Of a stretch of DNA of 64,000 bases, positions 1 through 12,436 are shown in pieces. The stretch is from Ganoderma boninense (taxonomy: Eukaryota > Basidiomycota > Agaricomycetes > Polyporales > Polyporaceae). The position numbers and the translations under genes were made by a program. The stretch covers positions 1,612,001 through 1,676,000 of the forward strand of contig CM035311.1 of the NCBI GenBank assembly GCA_002900995.3, written 5' to 3'. The notes beneath the pieces were generated by a model. The model was not told where the DNA came from. It saw only the letters and a list, made by a program, of their open reading frames with translations, and did not search any database. How positions within the stretch are numbered: position 1 is the first letter of the stretch; each line of letters opens with the position of its first letter.

Positions 1-1584
1 TGGGTACCTAACAAGCAGATTGAGACTTTAGATTGACATTGAAGGATGAAACACGGGCCTTCGTAGTTACGGAAGAGGGGCTTCTTACGAGAATCACAGA
101 CGCGTGGTCAAAAAGGTGGGTTTGTGGAGCCTCCAGCTAGGATGAAAACTCCGAGGATATTCCCGAACGAAGGTACTTGCAAGGTGCGCTTGACTCTGGT
201 TTGGCCAATCTGTAGCATAAGACGCAACACAATTGTCAAGAGGCTGTCGACAGATGGTAAGCGAGCTTCTTCGCAAGTCGCATATTGGCCTAGTTTCCGA
301 TAGGTACTCAGTACTGGCGTGGTACCTGGATGCGGGCTCGTGGAAGAGAAAGATGGCGATGGCCAACAACGGATCCTAGATGACTGAGACCACATTTGAA
401 GTCGTACGTCTGGATTGGAGACAAAGGGTGAGACTGCCTGGGAGCTGGTCAGGGAATTTCGGTACCGGTACCTGTGTGGGCACTCATAGAACGGTGGCGC
501 ACGGAGTTGGGGCGGACTTCGTTGTCATATCGGCGCTGTGGTCGGGCCCAGAGTCAACGACGCTTGGAATATCAAATCTTGAGCAATCCTGGTCTGAGGC
601 TGGTCTTAAACTTGCCTCCCTGCATACCGTCCCAACGCATTGAAATTTGTTTGAGCAGTAGCAGCGCATACAAGGGATGAGGGCGATTCAGTTACCTGAG
701 GGATTCAAGGTTCAGACCTGGATAGGAAAGATTACATGCCGCATGCGAGGGATCGCAACAGGCAACCTCCTACTGGATCAACTTTCAAGTTCCCCAATGA
801 GTGTACAATGATCCGAAAGGCAACGCACGAATGAAGGCATTCCAAGATATCGATAAAATATTTTTGAAAGCAAAGGTGTGCGGGTCCGATGTTCCAAGGA
901 ACGCGCACGACGTCATCCAGGGACAGGCACGGGCATGTACGTCCTGCCCAGATGTCCCATTGAGCTCGGAGGAGATGGAAGGCTGAATCAGATGTTGCAC
1001 AGTTCTCTACTTGCAACGGAGATGAGTGGCCGTTAGACGCGAGCATGATCGCGTCGGATCGTACCGACAACGGAGATGGTCTCTAGTGAACTCGCAGCGC
1101 TTTGCCGCAAAGGCCTGCGTGGTGAGTAACACGTCTTTAAGCTTCTACGGGCCGTCATGGCCCATAAATACAACGGACACGGACTGAGACGGAGAACGCA
1201 CCGGTGATTGTCATTCATTCCCGCTTCTGTCCCCGCCCATGCTTCAGCCTGAACGAACACCCTCATCAAGCACAGGTTTCGGTGAAGGACAGGGCATGAT
1301 AATTGGCAGCACGAATGCTCAACCGACGGGCAAGAAGGGGGAGATGAAAAACGTCAGAGGAGGGGAAGAGGATCAAGAAGGGGGAAAAGCCTGGGGATGC
1401 TCAGCGCACGCGAGAGAACGCGAGTGTGACAGGGAGCGGGTCACATGATCGAGTCACGGCGGCCTTGTTTGGCGGGGTGGGCTGGCAAGCTCCTCCTCCA
1501 TGCCAATCGTTGGCATGCTCTTTCACCGTCGGCATCGATTCCCTCCAACACATTGCCCCCATTCATCGTTCTTGGCTGCAGTTC
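1..1584. other. Leading intergenic region, no gene recognised
   Basis: Only short overlapping ORFs are present on both strands and none resembles a known family. The last 150 bases hold an in-frame upstream extension of the next gene, with an ATG at 1426. I do not use it because the downstream ATG at 1585 begins a typical Ser/Arg-rich N-terminus. Confidence 0.6.
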
Positions 1585-3161
1585 ATGGTGAACACAAGGG
1601 CCTCGAGGAGCAGGTTGACGAGGACATCCTCCAAGGACGTTAGCAGCAAATCTCTTTCGAGGCCCGCATCCCGCGCCAATCCGTCTGGAGCAAAGGCGAA
1701 GAATTCAGGTATGTTTCATGCCATCTTTCGCATTGAAACTGTTTGGGAGCCTAGTATGTGGAAGTTCGGAGGACAAAAAGTGCGAAGGCGAGTTCCTCAG
1801 GCTCTTCCAACACTTCGAACAGTCGGGTGGCAACATCCGATTCCTCTACGTCCTCTCGCCCGCCTATCGCGACTTCCTCCCGTGCTTCAGCGAGAAGACC
1901 GAGGCCCACCATTCAAGTGGAACCTACTCTAGCGTCCACGCGTAGTCGCCGTGGAACTGACATCCCTGCACCTGCGGAGCCCCAGCTCAGTCGTAAAGTC
2001 CCCTCTATTATCTCTGCGTCGCCATCTCTGGCCCAACCTCCGAGGAAGAGAAAGCTCGACAGCATAGAAGTAGTTGTACCACGTCCAAAACGTCAACGTG
2101 CGACCAATGGCAGCGTAGTTCAGAAGGTAGAATCCCCTTCCCTTGCTGAACGCTTGAAGGCGAACGAGGACGCGCTACAACGGCGCGAACTCGACTTGAA
2201 GGAGCGAGAGGCTGCGTTAGGAAAAAGGGAGCATGATCTGGCGAAGAAGGACAAGAGAAATGCGGACAAGATCAAACGCCTTCAAGCTGACATGGCCGAG
2301 GCCGCCGTGAAGTTGGTGGAGTTGGAAGGTGAGGTGAAAGCGCTCTCCGCAACGAATGCAGCACTGGAAAAGAAGATCCACGACAAGGATACCGAAGTCT
2401 CCGCTTCACCCATACGGTCTGGTCTCGGGGTGGATACTCAATGGATACTCACACAACTGGAGGATCAGTTCCAATGTTCTCTGTATGTCGTACCCATTTC
2501 AGTTGTTTACCTAACAACTCAGTCGTTTCCATGCGTCATCGAAACCAGTTGCTTCGAAATCATGTACGTAGCCATCCCTATAACGAATGCAGTATGCTGA
2601 TCTATGGTTATGCGTCCTTTAGGGCTTGTCCGTACCAACTTAACCACGGGCTTTGCGGACATACATTCTGTGCCCTCTGCCTACTTCAATGGTGCTTCGC
2701 AGCGGTTCATCGCGGCTGCGGCTACTGGCACGAATGCCTTGAATGTCCCCTCTGTCGGGCCGAGCTTCCATGCGCCCCGGACGCGACCCCACGGCAGATG
2801 TGCACTTTCCCCTTTGTTCCTTGTCGCCTCGCAGATTCCACGATCAAGACGTTGCTCGGCGTCTTGAAGGACGCGGCGGATACCCATGCTAGTGGTCGAG
2901 GCGCACACCCTGGTTCCAGCTTGAAGTTAGACGAGAAGATCGCTGCATGGGGCCAGAACGGGAACGCGAAGGTTGAATGGGAAGGCCGTGACGCGTGAGT
3001 AGTGAATGACATGAACGTCCTTCTTTTCTCGTGCTGATCAAGCCCGTTGATTCGTTCTGCACAGGAGAGGACGTGCGGAGATGGCGATGTTAGCCAACAA
3101 TTGGGCAAACCTGCAAGGCGAAGACTTCGTCGCATTCAAGGATCGGCTCGACTCGCAGTAA
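1585..3161 (+). CDS. RING-type E3 ubiquitin ligase-like protein (441 aa)
   Basis: Likely a nuclear E3 ubiquitin ligase-type protein. Exons are 1585-1708, 1765-2482, 2549-2563, 2623-2994 and 3065-3161; they sum to 442 codons with a TAA stop. The N-terminus (about 1-150) is Ser/Arg/Pro-rich and has basic patches (PRKRKLD, RPKRQR) that look like nuclear localisation signals. Residues about 155-260 are a highly charged coiled coil. The RING follows: QCSLC, then CGHTFCALC about 16 residues later, then CPLC, giving a C3HC4 ligand order with an extended spacer between the ligand pairs. The arrangement coiled coil, RING, then a short C-terminal tail ending in a DFVAFKDRL-like motif matches a family common in agaricomycetes, as I recall it. 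The second cysteine of the first ligand pair lies on a 15-nt microexon. Substrate is unknown. Confidence 0.82.
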
Positions 3162-5004
3162 GCTCCCCATGATGGCCTCAGGTTCGCTTGTACATCTGTC
3201 CCCAACTTCCGGCCTCCATCCATCCATCCGCGACACACCTTCCTTCAGGTTTCCTCTGTTAGCAGATATTGTACATTATGAAACGTTTCTTCATGGTGTT
3301 GCCGCCCACTTGACTGGTCTCGCTGACTCGCTCGCTGCCGACTCGGTTCCCCGTTCTCTCGCCTTCCCTAGCAGTTCTGACTTCGTTTTGTTGCACACCA
3401 CGAGATCTTTATTCTCTCTTCCGCCATCATACACTACCACGAGATATGTCAATACATCCATTCCAGCATCGTACCACTTTGTATGGCTAGACACCTCCCG
3501 CATCTTGATCGCATACAATCGTTTCTTGCCCTTGTCGAGCGTGTGATATGAACATGTACAGTACGCCACCAGACCAGTCTCGTCCGTTCCTGAGAGTGAC
3601 AGAATTAATAGGAGTTCAATTCACAATCATCCTTATACCTCGTCCGGGGGCGTTGGAACTTGGAAACGTACGAAAGTGCCATCGGGATGTCGGGGATTCG
3701 TGGCTGCCACGGCCCCGCCTGACTGGCGGATACTTACATATTCCTTCTTCAGCCCTCCAAGATTGCAATTCGTTGCCCCTGGCAACGAGAGTTCAAAGTT
3801 GCGGGCAAGTGGCCACCCGATACTGCATTCTCGAAATTCCGGTCGCCGCGTTGGGAGTGGGCAGGCCGACTCGTGGTGTCTGTGTCAGCGCAAGTATGTT
3901 CCTGAGTGGCCAAGAACAATTCATCATCGCAATCGTTCCTCCCTGGGAATCGGAGTCTTCTTCTGTCCTCTTCCGCAACCGTTGAGCCCGTGGGTATCCG
4001 AATGTAGCAGGTAGCAGGGATGCGCATATGCATATATCCAGATACCCAGGGCTATCGATGAAATGAAGTCAATTTCGATACGACATGAGAGAAGCGAGGG
4101 CCGCACGATGCGGCGGTCTTCGTCGTTAGAAGTGCGTGCACCTCATGACTTGCTGCTGGGCCGCCCGCCTCCCTGCAAAAGTCTGATAGCACATACAAAC
4201 CCCTGTGCCCATCCACGCCGAGCGCAGACATCCCGTCCGTATATGCGCAGTAGCGCGCACAGAAGCTCCACAAGAGATTTGAGAGTTTGACTGCGCAGAG
4301 GCGTCAAGGACGCAGGACGTGGTCCAGGGTCTTCTAGCCCAGCGCATTGAATATCGCCTGGCCGTCCGGATCCTGCGCTCGTCCGGGCGACTCGCTCCGG
4401 ATGGATGCAATACCAGTGCACGATGTGCTTCGACTTCGGGAACCCCTGCCCTCTGAACCTTACAATCATACTGGCGCAATTAACGCGTATCCGCTCGCGT
4501 TCTGACGCCCCCGATGCGCGTGCACACGCCGTCTACGTACGCGTCAGAATCCCTCGAGCCCGGCCCAGAAGCACTGCGAGCGAGTCGACAGCGAACATCA
4601 AGGCAAGGGTTGTGTCTTCAGACGCTGCTCGTCGTGTTCGGCCGTTTTTGCAATAGGCACCAACCTACCACCCGACCACAACTGCCGCGCGGGAATGACA
4701 AAGGGTATCACAGGTGCACGGCGGTACGCTGGAGCACAAACAAGGTTTATCATCTGTCATGACGTCTATAAGGGAGGCGGAGCAAGTCATGGGAGACCTC
4801 ATGAGAAGCTCAGCATGCCACTCTGAGTATATGGAGGTGACGGTGGGTCTAGACGGACGTTGAACGCACAGCATATGAATGCAAAGAGACGTACGTGGGA
4901 GGAAAACATTCATTGACCAAAACGTCACGGGAGGATCATGCTTTTCCCATGCACCTGAACGATGCGCTCCCGTCGCTCCATGACGGACACCAAGAAAGGG
5001 ATAT
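3162..5004. other. Intergenic region between convergent genes
   Basis: Holds the 3' flanks of the RING gene (+) and ARP8 (-). ORFs of up to about 145 codons exist in several frames, but none shows conserved motifs or plausible splice continuation. I see no RNA gene here. Confidence 0.55.
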
Positions 5005-8000
5005 TTAGAGGTAGAAACAGCGCTCCTTGAGGGCCCGCATGCCAAAAAGTTCCTGGAAGAGAGGTCCAACCGACGTCAGCACCAGCACATGGCCCCGAAC
5101 ATCAAGGACATGGCGAGGAAGGAAAGCAAGGGCCCACGCTGGACACAGAAATTAGGGTGACAGTTAAGTCGCAACACAGCAGCCGGGTTGGCCCCGTGTG
5201 CAGAAGGAGGATGACATGGGCTGAGACTCAGGAAACTAGATGATGGCGCAAGTGAAAGTGGAGACTTTGCCCGTCTCAAGGATGACGTGGAAGACTATGA
5301 CGTACCCAGTCCGCCTTGGAGACCCAAAGGTCGGTGACACCGTCCATCTTGCCCAGCACAGCGGCGCCCTTCCACGCAAGCACGCGCGGGTCAACATCCT
5401 TGGGCGGAGGGATGATCTGGACCTTCTCCATGTTGGGAACGAGCGGTGTTGCAATGGCTTGAAGCCTGTATGGTTTAACCACACGTCAGCCATCTGGGAG
5501 CCGGAAAATTTTCAAGTGGAGACGAGCTGAGGCAGTCGTATACGTACCGACTTTCTAGCGCATGCGCCATCCCAGGAACGAGCGCAGACCCGCCGATGAC
5601 TAAGACCGCCTGGAGATACTTGCGAATCTTCTCGTCCCCGCCTGCTGCTCGCGCGCTGTTGAAGATGGCGACGTCCAGCGGCAGCTTGCTCGCCTCGAAA
5701 GACACATCAATATTGAACGCGCTTTGTGGGACGGCGACAGGGACAGGCGGAGGGGGCACGTGTGCTGCGGCAGGAGGCGGGGCGATCGCCTTGTCGTCGA
5801 GTTGGTCGACGTCGATCACCTCCACGTTGGCGGCGTCGGCCGTGACCGACTTCTCCTTGTCCTTTTCCTTTTCATCTGTGTCCATGGGTTTGTCGACTGA
5901 CTCCGGTTCCTCCTTGACCTTCATTTCTGGCTCCTTCTCCTTGGCATCGTCGCCGTTCACCTGGTTCCCCTCTTTCTCCTCGCCATTTTCATCCTTCTCG
6001 CTCTTCTCGTCCTTCCCCGCAGGTTCCGCGTCACCCATCTCTACATCGCCGTCCGGGTCTGTCTTTGAGCCGTTGGCCGTTTGGGGATTTTCCTCGGGTG
6101 TAGGAGTAGCCTGACCCGTCGTTGTGGCTATAACATATACATCTTCAGTCAAACATCGCCTAGATATCATTTGTTGTGGCTTACCACTCGTACCTGGCTG
6201 GGGAGTCACAGCAAGAGACTGCCCCTCGGTCGTTGCTGGGGTCGGAACCACAGGAGTGACAATTGTTGGCGCTTGTTCTAGCGGGACAACAGGGAAGAGG
6301 TGTTGTGTGGATATCATCATCGCCTGAGTCTGCAGACAACCAGCCAGAACGAGTCAGAATGGATTGCAGGGATGTGCATTGCGACGGCGACCGAAGGACT
6401 CACGTATCGCTCGGCGAACTTGTCAGCACTCTGCTCAAGTATTTCTTCAGCCATATCCGGTGCGCGCATCAGAAAACGCATTCCGGCTCTTTTCTGCTCG
6501 AACTCTATCACGCGAGGTTCGAATAGGCACTGGACGTGACTGAGTATGAATGCACGAAGCGCATAAAGGAACTAGGAAACACATACCATGGGAGCGAGGA
6601 TGATCTCGTCGTATGCCCGAAGACCATACTTCTCCGTAGAGTGTCCAGGTCGCCGAACAAAGAAATCGTATAGGTTGAGGGCGACATCACCCTGCAAAGT
6701 GACATTCGTCGATTAGGTATCTTAGCCCACTTGACTAATAGGGATGTTACCTACCTCTGCCAGAGTACACAGTCGGGCTTTCAGATCCTCTATCACGTTC
6801 CAGTCATATGAACGCGCGAGGCTCAGATCGCGGTACGGAAAGCCAATCTTCTCAAGCATGACATACAGGAACTCAGTGATGTCGTTGCCACCCATGGTGA
6901 GGACCATCCTGTAATGCATGTCAGCGATGAAGAGTCTTCGACGGGTGAAGGGTACTTACCTGGTGTCGGCGATGACCAGCCCATCGTCCACACACGCGAT
7001 GCTCGTCTTCACTGCTCCCATGTCTACGACGCAAGCATTTGAGATACCAGCTCCGTAGGTTGCGGCTAGCGATTCCTGTCAAGCCAGTGTTAGCAGGGAT
7101 ACAGGACAAAACCACAAATGCCAGTACTTGCTGCGCGCAGATCTGCTTGAAGCCTATGTCCACGAGCAGGATCCTAACGAGTGCCTCAACATATGCGCGG
7201 TCGTAGTAGTCTGGAATGACCAGAACGACAGAATGGTCCTGGTATAGACAATAAGCAGCAGCACGTCGAATGAGGTGATAAAGCTCCAACCTTGAATGCG
7301 CCTGGTTCAATCCCCTTCAGCTTCAGGGACTCGCGAAGGATAATTTCAATGTCACTAAGGACTAGTTGAGTAGAGGGGTAGTCGCGCGTATTGAAATTGC
7401 CGCCGTATATTGGCCATCTCACAGCATAACCCATCTCCTCTGGGTTGGCCAGCCGGAGTGCTGCGTCGCCAACTAGGCACGGCTCCTCAGACGAGGATAT
7501 CCAGTCCACGTTGTAGGGGTCGTTGGCCTCGGGGATGATCTCCGGTTTGAATTGCGCGTTGAAGGTCGTTGCAACACTTGCCGCGTTTGTCGTCACGCGC
7601 AGCTTGTAGAACCGCATGCGATCTCGCAGCGAGACAGTAATTGCTGCAACCTTGGCGTCGAACTGACATATGGGGCTCAATGCTAGATTCATAGTCGTGG
7701 TCTGCAGCATTATATGTACGCACAGGATCGTCTGAAGCTATCGTGACTGCATACTCGTCTCCGGTCGGCGCAGCTGTGGAGGGGGTCGACCGCCTGCGTT
7801 CCACCCTGGGCCGTGAGATGCCTTCAACGTAAGTTTGAGGAGGCACTGCGGATGTTTGCTTGCGGGCGACGACATTGGGGATGGTCAAGGGTGTTACATC
7901 GGAGGCGCGTCCTATTCGGAGGAATCGAGAGCCAAGATGAATCACGACAACTTTTGCACCTCGTCTGGTCTGCGTGACAGGTTAAAGATATGCGAAGCCT

Positions 8001-8211
8001 GCACCAAGATGGCGTACCTCTATAGGTGTGGCGGCTCCTCCCTCCTCCAACCTGGCTCTATGCGCACGGTTCGCGTTCCTCGCCCATAGCGTCTGCGAGT
8101 CCGCCTTCAGATAGGTGGAACCGACGTGTTTTGGATTAGGCCTATGTATGCCTCATCGCATTAGCTGACTGGTAAAGGACAATGACTGGAGTACTGACGC
8201 AAGGGGGACAT
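5005..8211 (-). CDS. ARP8: Actin-related protein 8 (INO80 complex subunit)
   Basis: ARP8 is an actin-fold subunit of the INO80 nucleosome remodeller and acts in the nucleus. Exons from the start: 8211-8195, 8141-8018, 7969-7724, 7662-7291, 7238-7128, 7075-6960, 6908-6755, 6691-6587, 6529-6404, 6329-5548, 5465-5306 and 5052-5005; total 786 aa. Recognisable segments are YLKADSQTLWARNANR near the N-terminus, IHLGSRFLRIGRASD (phosphate-1-like loop), VSLRDRMRFYKLRVT, SVVLVIPDYYDRAYV, NACVVDMGAVKTSIACVDDG (phosphate-2), MVLTMGGNDITEFL, and LVIGGSALVPGM with a final FGMRALKERCFYL. A long acidic, Lys/Glu-rich insert lies in exon 10. Inside exon 10, 6184-6128 has GT-AG ends and is 57 nt with no stop, so it may be an in-frame intron; removing it gives 767 aa. 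The first coding exon (17 nt) and the last intron (253 nt) are the least certain parts. Confidence 0.92.
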
Positions 8212-8477
8212 GGAAGGAAGTGTAGCGCAAGGCCGACTCGTCTCGCTTCGCGTTTGGAATTCCTCTAGGCATCGGATGGAGAGTATGTGATGGTCAGGGA
8301 AAGCATGCGGTCTCCGGAGTAAGGTTGCAGAGATGGGAGGAGCCCAGAGGACAGAGATGGATTCACGCATAGCGCTCTGCCCAACTCCAAGAACCATCCA
8401 ACGACAGGTCCAGTCGTCCTCCAGGACGGCTCAGTGGCCAGTAAACATATTACTACCAATGAGTCTCCAGAAGCAAC

Positions 8478-8561
8478 GGCCTGGTGGTCTAGTAGTATGA
8501 TTCCTTCTTAGGGCTTCGCAGCATTTGGAGGAGGTCCCGGGTTCAATTCCCGGCCAGGCCC
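8478..8561 (+). tRNA. tRNA-Pro (AGG) with 12-nt intron
   Basis: The acceptor stem GGCCTGG pairs with CCAGGCC at 8554-8560 and the discriminator is C. The T arm is CCGGG-TTCAATT-CCCGG. The anticodon stem CCTTC (8503-8507) pairs with GGAGG (8527-8531), with one G-T pair. The loop begins TTAGGG, so the anticodon AGG is at 8510-8512. A 12-nt intron (8514-8525) sits after the purine at position 37, the canonical nuclear tRNA intron site. Five T residues at 8562-8566 form the Pol III terminator. Confidence 0.93.
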
Positions 8562-8566
8562 TTTTT
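8562..8566 (+). terminator. Pol III T5 terminator of tRNA-Pro
   Basis: A run of five T residues directly follows the discriminator base, the usual RNA polymerase III stop signal. Confidence 0.85.
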
Positions 8567-9570
8567 CACCCAAATCCTTTTGACTTTTCCCTCTGATCCC
8601 TCCTTACAAACGGACTCTATCCACGCATGACCAGGTGTTACGCCAGAATTAGTCGTAACTGTGTAAAACACATCATTCCACCAACTTTGCAGCGGCGCCA
8701 TACTTGTATCGCACTTCGATGGGCGTCTACGGGTGCCTGGACTGCCTGTGAGCTGTGGTTACGCCACATCGCTGTCGCCAAAATCACTGCACAGTCCCCA
8801 CATGCAAGTAGTACCACCGAGGAGTTCAACTGATGGTGATTGTCGATGGGTGTAAGATGTCCTGCCACGAGAAGCCAACACGATGAGTATGAATATATCA
8901 GCGGGTGCACCGCCGTTTGCCAAGGTAAATCTGAGCCTCCAAAGATGTACTCCTTGATTTATTGAATGTCACTGAATTCCTGTTCGACCACCATGGGCGC
9001 TGCAGGAATAAAACGGAGAGCTATCCACTGCACCAATACCTGAACAATTATTATTGGCCTTCGAGACGCGCTAGCAATAATTATACTATTCACGCTAGGG
9101 AACACGCCCCTGCCCGAGGTACTTATATGATCGCTCTGTGGGTTTTGCTAATGATTCTTTCCCGACACGTTCCGATGTAGATGGGCTTCTTTGATGTGCA
9201 GAGCCGCATGAAGTACGTAGTCTCAATTCCGAGGCCGAATGTTTCCGGTCGGATCCGCACCGGTCACACACGGCGGTGGGGAGTGGGCCCACTGCCCAAC
9301 CGTAAGTCCTGCAACCTATCTTTTCCCTATGCCTAGCAAAGAGAGTACATCAGGGTGATATTCACCGGACTTGGCTCCTAGAATCCATTACCGTCTCGTC
9401 CCCAACTTGCGGTAGGTTTCAACTCTGTGACCATTTGCAGAAGGGCGAGGCGATGAGCCGCTGGGATCCCTGTCTCCCTCGCTCAGCTTCTGTCATCCCG
9501 ACGGCAGGGTTCTTATTTGATTTTCATCTTACGGACCGCTACAGTCGACTTCAACGGCTTTTGCCATAGA

Positions 9571-9582
9571 TCCGCCGGCGGA
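9571..9582. repeat. 12-bp perfect palindrome
   Basis: TCCGCCGGCGGA is its own reverse complement. It contains CCG and CGG half sites of the kind bound by Zn2Cys6 regulators. No neighbouring gene is recognised, so its function is unknown. Confidence 0.4.
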
Positions 9583-10385
9583 CCCTCCTGAAAATCCCGG
9601 TGGAAGAAGGAGCAGTTAGGATTTCTGAGCTATCGAACAAACGGTGGGGGGCACGAACCGAAGCCTGTTGGTTGGTCTTTTGCTGATAGAGTGGCTTTCT
9701 TGATGTTCTGTAGCGAGCCTCCTATTCCCCACTGTACGAGTTTTCTCTCATTAAGCTTAACTCTGTTCCGAACGCATGTCGGAAACATAACTCTGGAACT
9801 GCCGCTTGTTACTCTCCGTCTGGTGTCGGACGGTCGATAGCGAGTGAACCGCCTTAGTCGGTGTCTTATTGTATGACCGGAGTCGGTCGTTAGGTCGCAC
9901 ATCACCTCGTTCTCCCCCGTTGGTCCCCCTTCGAATGGCAAAGTGACAGCTTTGTGTTGCATATTAACGCCACACCAATAGCGACATCTTTATGTCAGAA
10001 GGGCAGAAAGCCCAGAGTGATCAGAAGTGCCGATAGCGGCGTCGTTACGCAGTCCCATTTCGAGTTACGTCCAACCGATATTACGATGAAACTATATCTT
10101 TATTTCAGACGCGCGGCGAGCTTCGTCAGGGTGTGATGACAACTTTTCAGGAGGTCTATGCGCCCAGACGTTTGTTACGAGTGTATGCAGGGCACACTCG
10201 GACCGCGTGTATGTCCGCCATAGCGAGAGAAGACATCCAGGCTGACGAATCGTCAGATACACGGGTCTTCCGGCCAGCAGGCAACGTGGAGGACGTGTGA
10301 CCCGTGCATACTATGTCCTCCTCACATCAAGACTGCTACACGTCGACTCGCCCCCATCACCTTCATTTTTTCCGAATGTCAATGC

Positions 10386-10404
10386 CCGGAGTATTACACT
10401 CCGG
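10386..10404. repeat. 7-bp inverted repeat with 5-nt loop
   Basis: CCGGAGT, spacer ATTAC, then ACTCCGG form a perfect inverted repeat. The arms carry CGG-type triplets. It lies inside the gene-poor tract, and any role is speculative. Confidence 0.4.
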
Positions 10405-12412
10405 ACGTTCGATGTCAGAAGATGAGTCATGTCAGCGGTAGATTGGCAGCCTTCAGGAGTCTGTAAAAGCATTCTAGTCCAACCGCACAGGCCGCGACCA
10501 GCAAACAAAATGTGGTCACTGATCTCCGGATGATGACAATGCCGAGAGGTCGCAACGCCTACGGCGCGACCTCAGATAACTCTGGCATCATTATGTACAT
10601 GTCTGCATGCCAGGCAAGAGTGTGTCAACGTTCTAGAGCATTCGCTACGCATTGGACCCCGTTTCGAGGGCTGCGAGCCGAAGATGTCTCGGTGCTTCTA
10701 TAGCTCAACCGCGATCCAGGGAAGATGCTTGGCAGAGCCACAAACGATATTCAGTCTGAGATCTGGGACTGCGTAGTGCAGCCCAGGTGGGTAGGATGCG
10801 GTGGGATGTACCTGTCACGATATATTTGGAAATCACATACATAACGGAAGGCTTTTTGTTGAACCCGTGTTGAAGGCGCCAAGCACGCATGTTCTAACCA
10901 ATATTGACGTCTACTATACGGTCCACACGGTTAACAGAAGTATGTAAAAAGTACGTCCATAAAATCTTACGAGGCGGCAAGAATGAGCTGCATCGAACCC
11001 GTCCAATCGCCGGCCCAATGAGTGGGGAGCCAGTGCGTGAGGGGATATGCGATCGAAGCGGCATATGATGGGCCCTGTGCGACGATAGCTCCAGCAATTA
11101 GCAACTGGAACAGTGCTTGCAAGCATGACGACGTCAAATGAGACATTCGGCGGATGGATCTCTGAGTCGGTTGCCTTGAGTATGTCAGGAAATGCCAAGT
11201 CATGGTATAGAATTGGCGGCTATACAGACTCGACCAAACTTTGCGGCCATGATCCTCCTCAGTCGGCGACCGGCATCTGGAGAGGGGGGAACGGGAGATC
11301 AGCGGTGACAGGTATCCCAAGGAAGAACAAGGACTATCAGGGGATATACTGCGTGTTTCCATGTTGATCGAAAAATGGCTGTGGGCTGTGAATGGCCGTA
11401 GACCGAGTAGGAGAGGGCGTGTCGAAAATTGGGCAGCAGGAAAGGATGAGCCCGGAGCCGCACCGCATGAGCAAGCAAGTGAGGCGGCGCTTCGCAGCCA
11501 TGGTGAAACATTATTGGATCCAGCCTTTGTTCTCTAGGCGTATCTGCCTGTGGCGGCCACAGATGAAGCAGGCGTCGATGACGCACAGCGAGGGCCAGAA
11601 GGAAGGAACGAGGGAGCTGCGGGGAGTGGTGTGTGGCAAGTCGGCCACGCGAGTTCTCTGGCGGGGATCAGCCCGAGATGGGGATCGGGGGCAGTGTTGG
11701 CACGGGAGAGAGCAGCCTCGGCGGTTCGCTGCTGCTCTCCTCGTCCACCTCACACACCCCCTGGATCCCATCTTTCCTTAATCCGTCTCAATGCGTGGGT
11801 ACCTCATCCTCCGTCTCCCAACTGAAACCAAGTATCCAGCACCGACTCCCCGCACCGTGCGACCAGGCCATTCAGCTATCCTGCTGCTTCCCTTGGTCTA
11901 TTTGCCTTGCCCAGCCCTTCGACGCGCCGCAGCTTCGCAAGCGTTGATTCGCCCTGTTTCTTCATGTCTGCTATCTCTTGCGCCGTGGACCCACCCAACA
12001 AGATATGCCGATTCGTCTGGAGGGCCGCAATTCAGCCGATAATACACTGACGATGCCGGTTCGTGTCGCATTGTGGGTATCGTGACAAAGTTTGCCACCT
12101 AATAGTGATTCCCGGTGCTCGCGGGTGCGCCTCCTTCCGCCACCGGCTTCTGTATTCCCTGGCGGCCTGCGACCCCCGATGAGGTATCTGGTGGAAACGG
12201 CGTTTTTCCATTTCTTTCCGGTCTAGTAGCTGAAGTCCATCGCCACTCGGCTGATCTGATGTGAGTAACCAGCTCTCCGATCCATCGTTATATTAGTCTG
12301 TTCATGCTCTCCCGCAGTGGGATAGTTTATACCAAACACGATCGCGCACTCATGCTTCAATCCCGCAATTGAGCTTCGATCTAAGGATATCCCGGCGGCA
12401 ACAGTCCCGGTC

Positions 12413-12436
12413 TCCCAGTCATGCCATGGACTGGGA
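12413..12436. repeat. 8-bp inverted repeat
   Basis: TCCCAGTC and GACTGGGA are separated by ATGCCATG. The pairing of the arms is perfect. No associated gene or element border was found. Confidence 0.4.

Noticed and set aside
9571..12436. CRISPR-like or defence array made of the short dyads
   Set aside because: The dyads are unrelated in sequence and kilobases apart; the organism is a fungus, where CRISPR arrays are not known.
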